From Ligula intestinalis (Eukaryota > Platyhelminthes > Cestoda > Diphyllobothriidea > Diphyllobothriidae), in contig JAYGXS010000003.1 in NCBI GenBank assembly GCA_036362985.1, positions 89,805,134 through 89,869,133 of the forward strand: 64,000 bases of DNA, given 5' to 3'. How positions within the stretch are numbered: position 1 is the stretch's first letter; each line of letters starts with the position of its first letter. Below the pieces are notes generated by a model. That model ran no database searches, was not told where the DNA came from, and saw nothing but the letters and a program-made list of their open reading frames with translations. This document shows, one piece after another, positions 56,601-64,000 of the stretch. Position numbers and translations under genes: made by a program.

Positions 56601-57080
56601 GCCTTTTAGTCTAACATGGGCCATTCGGTCGTTGACTGGTTCCCATGCTAGTAGTGCACGGTTAGCTTCTTCCGAGAGGGCAATAGCCACACCATGTCTA
56701 CCAGATGAGTCACTCGGACCGCTGTGATACAAGGTAAAATAAGAATCAACCCCCCGGGATTTTGATTTTTCGGGCGCCTGAGTCGGGGAGTCGGACCTCT
56801 GACAAGCTGCAAAAATCTACGTGATACTCATGGAGACTGTGTGCTATCATTGCTGTCAAGCCAATCATGTGCGGAAAACCGGAAAATGGGGTTCTCATGA
56901 GAATGCATCCGCACCAAGTCTTCGTGCGTGTAAAGGAACACCTTACACTGGTCGCCACCCAAGCATCCACCCCAGGGTACGGTTTCGATTTCGAAAGCGT
57001 ACGACTAATGGGTCAACCTGACGATCGAAATTCACGCCGCTGCAAGAAACATGGCATTCACGCGCGGATTAAATAAACAG
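53640..57080 (-). mobile_element. RTE-type non-LTR retrotransposon, nearly full length, minus strand
   Basis: The element runs from an endonuclease start near 57000 to about 53640. Endonuclease and RT order and motifs are RTE-like rather than CR1-like (short 3' region, LGYADDIALLASS box). Fragments of the same family lie at 11926-13139 and 31330-31498. The 3' end is not sharply defined; sequence up to 53640 is shared with copy 1. Confidence 0.8.
53818..56970 (-). pseudogene. EN-RT polyprotein of the RTE element, broken
   Basis: Endonuclease blocks are FCSLSEVRLPDSGARKIKIP (about 56780), HGVAIALSEEANRALLAWEP (about 56690), VSVYAPTL (about 56590), SQIDYILVGSRFRSW (about 56260) and GSDHVFVRT (about 56170). 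RT blocks are NNKGCGEEGIPAEIYKSCVD (about 55460), a spacing typical of RTE; RQGCLLSPILFNYVIYW (about 54890); LGYADDIALLASSF (about 54785-54750); FKYLGARLLQ and RSVLLYGCECWAV (about 54390). Multiple stops and frameshifts are present. The catalytic Asp pair is intact. Confidence 0.85.
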
Positions 57081-57475
57081 GCATATCGGTCTTCCTGATA
57101 CCTACCTCATGTTGCCAGAACAGATCGAGGGCAGAGATCAAGGGGAGGGTCATTTTTAGTAGAATTGACTTAAACATGCCGTGAAATGTATAGATTTTCA
57201 TCGTTTGACGAGGAGATCGCGGGAGGAATTTAAGCGTCGGACAAATAAACCACTAGTCCCAGAAAATGTTTCACCGTCTTCTATTCAGTTACTTAGGCCT
57301 CTTACTGGTGCTCTGGCCCACCGCTGCACCCTTTAAAGTACGTTAAAATCCTGTCATAATCACGTGTGTTCAAGATGCGGGGTTATGAAGGTAATGAAGA
57401 TTTTAAGAAAACAGTCTTCATCGTAGACTGTAAATGTGCCCTTGATAGCGTAAAACATTGAAGTTGCAACTATAG
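57081..57475. other. Unclassified DNA
   Basis: About 400 bp without recognised feature between the RTE 5' region and an E1 end. Confidence 0.4.
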
Positions 57476-57780
57476 TAGTAATAAAGTTTATTTTTAAAGC
57501 ACATCCTCGGTGCCGTCAAAATACTGGAAGGCGGGAAAAAACCTACAAAAGGAACATTCCTTTACATTTAATACTGGCTATGTTTTGATTTTATCCTTGG
57601 TCAATAGTGTGCGAAATAAGGAGTGTGTTTTATGTAAAAAAATCTGACGTTAAAGCTACAATGCTAGCAAAACATCAAATATAATAGCCATGCATTATGC
57701 GCAGTACTGATTCGTAGTAAGGATATTGTAGATCTGGAAAAACTGTCATTTCATTTAACTGACGTGTATATAGCCGTGGT
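57476..57780 (-). mobile_element. Diverged E1-family 3' end, minus strand
   Basis: It starts AGTAGTAATAAAGTTTATTT and continues with GCACATCCTCGGTGCCGTCA, GGTCAATAGTGTGCGAAATA and TCTGGAAAAACTGTCATTTC, following the E1 3' UTR backwards with many substitutions. It is older than the other E1 ends. Confidence 0.8.
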
Positions 57781-59584
57781 GTAACCGATAGCCAGAGCAC
57801 CTCCGTCTCTGCATTCAAATAATGCAATGCGCGTTCTCCGTGCGAGCTAAGACTTGACTTTTATACGCAACAGCCAACCGATTATACACCCCATGGTTGG
57901 CCAACGCCAAACTGCACAATTTGACGCCTTTCTCACAGTCACCTCCTACGGTCTGACTTTTGGCATCTGACCCGACTTCCGCAGCGGATTCCTCCTACTG
58001 CCCTTTCCTATATGCGGTGCTTAATCAAACAGACAAAGCGAAAGTATCTTCTGCAAAGGCCGAAGTCCCCGGTTGAGACGAATTGAGTACACCTTGATGG
58101 CATTTGTGTGCTTTCTTGTTAAAGGACTCAAAACTTCTCCACGTAATTGACTGTTAGTTGCTCGAACACTAGCGTGTGCAGCCTAAGGTAGCTTAACCAG
58201 GCGTCTGACCTTATAGTGCGGCCTGGTTACATTTACCGTTGTATGACACCAGGCAGGACTTTAAAAGTGCGGTAATTGACTCGTTATCATACCGCTCATT
58301 TACTCCGCATAGCATACGATTCAAACAGGCAGCGTTGGCATCCCCTCCATCATGGGTTGTATTTGCGACGGCAGATCAACCTCTCGTCAACCTGAACCTC
58401 CTTGCCGGGGACGCCTGGAGCCATTGCTTTCTTTTGGAAGGCGCTGGAGCATTGTTTTATGCAAATGGTGTAGGAGGACACTGCCAGGCAAAAACGCAGG
58501 CCGCAGACAGAACCTGCCTCATTTACGGTCGTCAACACACTGAAGGCTGGACACATATTCACCAAGATCCTCAAGCTTAAGTGACTGTTGAAGAAGATTT
58601 ACTTGCACCTTACGGACTTCCTCCATCTGAGGTTTAAAAATTTGAACAAAAATCCGTCTCCATTTAGTGCCAAGGGTTGCTGTGACGTAAGCTCGCCACG
58701 CGCACATCTCAGTTCCCGAGATATTGAACCATGTTTTGGAAGGTATTTTACCATTTCCCCTTAATTGATTGTATTTTTGCAACTAACCGTTTAGTGCTGA
58801 TTGTGCCAAAGTGATGAAATGAACCCTACTCCGCAAAATAAACATAAGTACCCAAAAGCGATGTTCGGCGCCCAACAGCATGCACTGTGTGAGTTTGTGT
58901 TTGCAGGTTTTCGTGGTATTTTGACTAGTCCGATGAGAAATGGTATCGCATGGAAGTGGACTGTAAATTGGTCTGCTGAGTTACAGCGCTCTTGTAAGCA
59001 CCTTGAAGTGGCACACCCGCTCTATCCACTATAACCAAGTTCCCGAAATACACATGGATGCACTTGATTCCCACATCGGGGACCCCACGACTGTTTTTTA
59101 CCAATTTAGTTTACGTTCTGTCACTGGCATCTATTTGGATAGAAAGCATTTTAAACTGTCAGATAAAGAAAATTTCCTGTAAATGTCTTTGAACATAATC
59201 AATATTTGAATAATTACTTTCGTGTTTAAGACCAAAGAAATATTTAACATTGAAAGGAGGAACACAGGACTGCATTTTAATCTTATACCAGGAAGTTATA
59301 TATTATAAAAAATAAAGCTACGATTCGAGCTTAGGTCGTCATTCCATCGGTGTGGGGCGCAATATCTATTATCTGGTGTAGTTGAAACGAAAGTCCTTCA
59401 TTGGTGCATGGTGGTGGCTGTGATGTGTAAGCTTAAAAAATGACAGTTTGCGGCAGCCTTTGAGGCACAATAGTTATGAAGCTACGTAAGGACTACGAGA
59501 ACTCTAAAAGCCACGTGGAGCTCCACACAAAAAAACGTCCATGCACGAAGAAAAATTGTTTAAAGTATTGGTCAATTTTAGAGT
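57781..59584. other. Unclassified DNA with overlapping short ORFs
   Basis: Open frames occur on both strands at 58239-58580 (+) and 58782-58350 (-); the latter includes WRRIFVQIFKPQMEEVRKVQ, a possible coiled coil. Neither shows a known domain. Near 59500 the plus strand reads KSHVELHTKKRP, which looks like the end of a C2H2 finger and its linker, but no cysteines line up before it. Confidence 0.3.
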
Positions 59585-59690
59585 TGTAGAATGGGTACAC
59601 GCACTTGTGGCCATCCGCATCAATATAAGACTAAGAGTGTTTAACTGTCGATAAAATATCATTTATATACAGAAGGAGCAACAGCGGACC
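59585..59690 (-). pseudogene. Remnant of the E8 RT
   Basis: CATCCGCATCAATATAAGAC and TGTTTAACTGTCGATAAAAT repeat the region around the YADD box of E8 (38110-38200), diverged and out of frame. Confidence 0.55.
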
Positions 59691-60131
59691 CGACGCCTTA
59701 AATTAAGGATACCACCTTAATTTGCGGTAGCACTTTCATATGGGACCTTTGTCATGTTTAACGCTGGTGGTTCTTTGAAAAGGCATGTTTAAAAATTTTT
59801 AACAAAAAGGAGCGTTCTAACCCATCTAAATCGGCCTGGACTTGGCCACGAAAATTTCGGAAATGAATCAGACCTTGTGTCTATTATTGAACTGTTATAT
59901 TGTAACTAACACTCAATGTTAATGGAAATATAGTATATTTACTTCAATATCATTTTATTCGTTGCTTTTTACTGTTTACCAATTTTTATATCATAAAAGG
60001 TGTGTTTCACTAATAAAACTATGATTATCATTATTGCTATCTGTCACCATTTGGCTATTCCTCTAAATCCTTATCAGTTTGTCTGCTGTGGTGCTTTAAA
60101 ACTTCATCCAGTGTTAAATAATAAAAAAAGA

Positions 60132-60569
60132 TACCACGGGTGAACTTATTCTTAAGGTGCATGTCACCGTAACTATCCTTGAACACTGCATTTTACATAA
60201 ACTGAACGATAAGGAGTTCTAGGTCACGGCGTCGGCAACCCATAGAAAGCCCGGCAGAGCCGAAAGGCTCCCGCGACTAGAACCACTCGTTAATGTAGCG
60301 AACCGAGACGACCGATGGGCGATTTCGTGCGACTATAACCNNNNNNNNNNAGCAAAATGAACAAAAATTGAGGCCATCTTAAGGGTATTTGCTACACGGG
60401 TATTTGCTACCACGGGTGAACTTATTCTTAAGGTGCATGTCACCGTAACTATCCTTGAACACTGCATTTTACATAAACTGAACGATAAGGAGTTCTAGGT
60501 CACGGCGTCGGCAACCAATAGAAAGCCCGGCAGAGCCGAAAGGCTCCCGCGACTAGAACCACTCGTTAA
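60132..60569. repeat. 162-bp direct repeat on both sides of a 10-N gap
   Basis: 60132-60293 and 60408-60569 are the same 162 bases with one difference (AACCCATAG versus AACCAATAG). The Ns at 60341-60350 lie between them. An assembly overlap or two alleles placed in series is likelier than a real repeat. The unit itself belongs to the zinc-finger paralogue flank. Confidence 0.9.
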
Positions 60570-60689
60570 AAAGCCTCTGCTAATTTGTATGATTTTCAGG
60601 GAGAAATGTCGAACGTAGTTCCCTCATTGCTCCTTGTTGGGATAAAGCAGGCAAGCGTATTTTAGCCTACTATTTTCCGTCTTTTCGTT

Positions 60690-63075
60690 TTGAAGTTTTA
60701 CTTTACGTGGATAGCCGACTCGGGTATTGCTTCCTGTCTCGACTTGATATTCACAACTGGACACACAAAAGTATCTGATGCTCGGGTCTCCGAACCCCTT
60801 GGCACCAGTGATCATGCTACTGTCTTCGCAGCACTCCACCTAACAGGATCGCCGTCAACGCGTAGATGCTACAAACCGGCATACTGGAAGACTGACTACG
60901 ATGAAATGAGACAGAGCGCTAGGAACCTATCCTGGGAACCGAGTAGCTCGGCCGATGTAGAAGAACGCTGGAGAGTAATTCGTGGGAATATTGAGCGACT
61001 ATGTACTGATTTTTTCCCCCTTACGCTCTGTGGATGGGCAGCATGTCGTCCCCCATGGATGGATGGTGAGACAAAACGCAAGTTCAAGGCCAGAAAACGT
61101 GCCTACAAAGCCTTCATGATCCTTAAAACTACCGAAGCACAAGCAAAATACAAAGCACTCAGCGATGAATGCAAACGTATGATGAGGGCAGGAAAAGTAG
61201 CATAAGAAGAGGATCTGCTGAAAAGCGTTGACACTCAACCGAATCGATTCTACTCATTTCTGAAGAGAAAGCGTCGTCAAGGCCCGGGCATCCAGGGTCT
61301 CCACAATACAGATGGTGTGCTCGAAACAGATGAGTTATGTATGGCTGAATTTCTAGCTCAACAATACTCTACTGTTTACTTGCCACCAGCGCCCGACATG
61401 GAGGATTTTGAGATCCATGACCAAAGTGAAAACGCATGCTAATCACCACTGAAGATTTGGAGAATGTACTCAGTAGGTTGATACCTTCTAAGGCTGCTGG
61501 ACCCGGCAATCTCAATCTGAGGGTAATTAGCGAGCTAGCTTCTATAATCGCACCAAGCATCAAAGCACTGTTTCTCTGTACGCTTGAAACTGCAACGGTA
61601 CCAGATGACTGGAAACAGAGTATAATAACTCCGAGGTACAAGGGTGGCGACCGTTTTCTTCCCCAGAATTATCGACCAGTCAGCCTCACCTCGGTGTTTG
61701 TAAAAGTACTCGAAAACTTAATCTGTCGCGAAATCGATGCTCAAATTGGGCCAGCCACAATCCTACCATCAGAACAACATGGCTTTGTTAAGGGCAAATC
61801 GTTTACCACAAACCTCATGGTTGCGCGTGAAGCCTGGTGCAAAGCCAAAGAAAAACGACTGCCGGTTCATGCAACCTTAATCGATCTTAGCAAGGCGTTT
61901 GATAAAGTCGATCACGTGCTTCTCCTAAACAAACTCAGTAACACGCCGGTACCTAGAACTGTCATTAAATGGATCAAGTAGACAGTAGACAGTAGACAAT
62001 GCCGGGTCAGACTTGGCGAAAGGTGTTCCTCGGCGTTCGAGGCTCGTAGTGGAGTACTACAAGGGTCGGTGCTGGGTCCCAGACTGTTTTCAATATACGT
62101 CTCGGATATTCCATCAAGACTTGCATCCCCATGCCTTCTGTTCGCGGACGACCTCAAGGTATGGCGTGTCATACGCAACGCCGAAGACACAATGACGTTC
62201 CAAAATGATCTCGATGTGATCCATGAGTGGTCATTAGAGATCAAGATACCGGTAAACGTGACCAAATCGAACTTGTTTATAATTGGGAGAGACCGGGACC
62301 ACCCACCATATACAATGGAAAACATGACACTGGCCGCTGTTAGGAGTACTCGAGACTTGGGCGTTATCATCCAGGACGACCTCAAGACCCGAGAACAATC
62401 AACTTTGGCGAGACGCAAGGGGCTAGTGCTACTTTGATGTACAAAAGAGCATTCACGTCCTGATCCATGCAAATATTCCGTAAGCTCATGGTCACGTTTA
62501 TTCGACCGATCACGGAGTACGGATCGTCCGCTTGGTTTCCGTGTACGAAGAGCGAAATGACTGACATCGAATATGTTCAACGACTGGGGTCAAGAATGGT
62601 GCTCGAATTGAGAAGGCTGACCTACCCGGAGCGCTGTAAAGCACTGGACCTGTTTACTCTCGAATTTCGACGCTTAAGAGGCGACCCAATCATGATGTAC
62701 AAACTGATCGTCTGCGGCGACATACTGGAGGTCGCAAAGTACTTCAAACAAGCTATTGACATACCCACGCGAGGACACTGCTTCAAACTAGTGGTACAAC
62801 GGACAGATGGCCTCCCGCACGTCTACCAACTCTCAAGGCGCGCTGTGAATGCATGGAAAAATCTCCCCCCCGACGTTGTTGCTGCCGTTGCAATTGCCGC
62901 ATTTACGAAGAAATGTGATGCCCTATTTGAACCATGATCTGTACCGTTCACGGGAGTGCCCTTGCTTTGGCGGGGGGATTGGTCTCACCTGAAAACTCAC
63001 ATGTCCGGTGACTACAAAGAAGGGGTGCCCACGGATCCGTTCCCTACCCTCTACTGATGAAACATGAAACAAACT
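60690..63075 (+). mobile_element. CR1-like element E9, 5' truncated in EN
   Basis: It begins in the endonuclease and ends at about 63060-63075 with a TGAAACATGAAAC tail. Its 3' UTR is short (about 130 bp). It lies within sequence otherwise homologous to the zinc-finger 5' flank (21.3-21.7 kb), so it is an insertion into the paralogue flank. Confidence 0.8.
60704..62937 (+). pseudogene. EN-RT polyprotein of E9, few breaks
   Basis: Endonuclease end: SCLDLIFTTGHTKVSD and GTSDHATVFAALHL (about 60800). Linker with WRVIRGNIERLCTDFFPL and PPWMDGETKRKFKARKRAYK (about 61060). RT: LPQNYRPVSLTSVFVKVLEN (about 61660), HATLIDLSKAFDKVDHVLLL (about 61870), then after a stop at 61979-61981 GVLQGSVLGPRLFSIYVSDI (about 62052) and LLFADDLKVWRVI (about 62140). 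After a second break comes a C-terminal domain of 156 open codons (62467-62937) with FIRPITEYGSSAWFPC. Stops also occur at 61203 and 61439. It is among the better preserved non-E1 elements. Confidence 0.87.
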
Positions 63076-63819
63076 AATATGTGCTAAACCTCATTTGCTA
63101 CTAGCAAGCATTAATATAAATGTAGATCTGTGATCATCACAATGATAAGTGGTTCAAAGACTTGTTGGTTAACAGCTGTTCTTATGGATATAACACAACT
63201 TTAATTAGTTAATTTTTGAGCCCCATCTCGACTTCGGACTAACAGCCATGAACAACTTTGCGATCACATGGTTCAACACCGGTAAATAGTTCCGTTCAGA
63301 AGAAGACGATGCGACCACCGGAACAGTCCCATAAATGTGGTTATATTATTAATGATAGAAGTAACCAATATGAATGAGTAAACATTTTTCCGCAGAATAT
63401 CCGAATATACCATGGCGGACCTAGCTGTGTCTCGCATAATCGCTCGGTTGAGAGAAAATGGTGCCTTCATACCTTTTTCTTAGAGCCAACTCTTCCACCA
63501 CACGTATTTTCTTAATTACCTCCAAAAATTAACGGTATTCTTCATCCTAATACCCCTTAAATTGGCGTCTTCGCGTTCTCTCTTATTTCTCTTAAACATG
63601 GTTTATTATAACAATAAAGCAATCGACAAGTAGTAGAGCACTCATGTCCCGCATCCCGTGTCGTGCATGAGACATGCGCCTGTGCCCGCGCTCAGTGTTT
63701 AATTAAGGCTAAAGAGAGTCAACTAAATTTCATATTGCATATATTGATTAGCATCTATACAGCAGGATTTTATACTCATTTTTCATGGAGTTATTCATTG
63801 CGTACTTACCTTTCGACAG

Positions 63820-63864
63820 GAAGAAGCCACTACCGAAGAAGACTGCATGCTGAGGTCATATAAG
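63820..63864 (+). CDS. Paralogous zinc-finger gene, exon A'
   Basis: This 45-nt exon (EEATTEEDCMLRSYK) lies between TTTCGACAG and GTAATAATA. It is one codon shorter than exon A and in the same frame. The fact that the length change is exactly three bases supports coding. Confidence 0.65.
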
Positions 63865-63979
63865 GTAATAATAACATTCTATTTGATTTGTCTACATTAA
63901 CTTTAGGCTAATACGTCAGTTTGGCGAACTAAACTTGTAAGGTTTTATTGACCCTAACCAAGTTTGGTTTTATCGATAG

Positions 63980-64000
63980 GGTAGTCGACTCATTCCCCGA
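63980..64000 (+). CDS. Paralogous zinc-finger gene, start of exon B'
   Basis: After TATCGATAG the frame reads GSRLIPR, matching GSRFVPH of exon B. It is cut by the window edge. Confidence 0.6.

Larger units (their letters stand above)
46272..56882. repeat. Large direct segmental duplication, copy 2
   Basis: This is the partner of 4486-13139. It is about 2 kb longer because the RTE element is not deleted. Reading frames are better kept in several places (for example 46588-47208 and 49754-50284), so this copy is closer to the ancestral state. It is not bounded by E1: the left side continues into E4 and the right side into the 5' part of the RTE endonuclease. Confidence 0.9.
60410..64000. repeat. 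5' flank and first exons of a second zinc-finger gene
   Basis: After removing E9, the sequence follows 21180-22379: TCACGGCGTCGGCAACCAAT and GAGCCGAAAGGCTCCCGCGA on the left, then TCTCGCATAATCGCTCGGTT and GAGCACTCATGTCCCGCAT on the right. The two first exons and the 115-bp intron keep their exact spacing. The rest of the gene lies beyond the window. Confidence 0.7.

Noticed and set aside
58239..58580. 113-codon plus-strand ORF overlapping minus-strand ORFs
   Set aside because: Both strands are open over the same stretch and none shows a known domain, so coding cannot be decided.

Overview
The window is eukaryotic and looks like a flatworm, most likely a tapeworm of the Diphyllobothrium/Spirometra/Schistocephalus kind. 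The clues are split genes with GT-AG introns, dense CR1-type, RTE-type and Penelope-type retroelements, and CR1 3' ends with short TTGAC or TTA tails. The taxon is an inference from these repeat types, not something the sequence states. Most of the 64 kb is layered transposable-element debris. The only convincing host gene is a C2H2 zinc-finger gene on the + strand (about 22.2-37.6 kb). The first two recognisable exons of a paralogue appear at the right edge (63.82-64.0 kb).
Layout. 1-4486: CR1-like element A (E1) with an intact ORF2 that extends well upstream of its first ATG. 4486-13139: first copy of a large direct duplication; it holds an endonuclease fragment, CR1-like element C (E3), a minus-strand CR1-like element D (E5), an unrecognised block with a peptide repeat, and an internally deleted RTE. 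13.14-21.12 kb: a nest of E1 and E2 (CR1-like B) copies inserted into one another. 21.18-37.56 kb: zinc-finger gene and its 5' flank. Its introns carry a CR1 fragment, a Tc1/mariner element with about 90-bp inverted repeats, an RTE fragment, a Rex1/CR1-like element (E7) and a pogo/Tigger-like MITE. 37.8-39.6 kb: an RT remnant and two head-to-head Penelope-like 3' fragments with a GIY-YIG domain. 39.7-42 kb: the most TE-poor stretch, with one short ORF that may be a host exon. 42-46.56 kb: a CR1 3' end and minus-strand element E4. 46272-56882: second copy of the duplication, longer and less decayed, with the nearly full-length RTE. 57-64 kb: unclassified DNA, an E1 end, a gap flanked by a 162-bp repeat, CR1-like element E9 and the paralogue start.
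The main biological object is the zinc-finger gene. Every finger lies on its own 87-nt exon with phase-1 borders at both ends, and a two-exon unit plus its introns was duplicated in tandem. Most differences between the copied fingers change amino acids, including DNA-contact positions. A second gene start 41.6 kb downstream suggests a growing family inside a TE-rich region. An analogy with TE-directed zinc-finger clusters in other animals is speculation.
Limits: boundaries of decayed elements are read by eye and are good to about 10-30 bp. Identity figures are estimates. There are four assembly gaps (13321-13420, 31320-31329, 42472-42571, 60341-60350). No rRNA, convincing tRNA or CRISPR array was seen.
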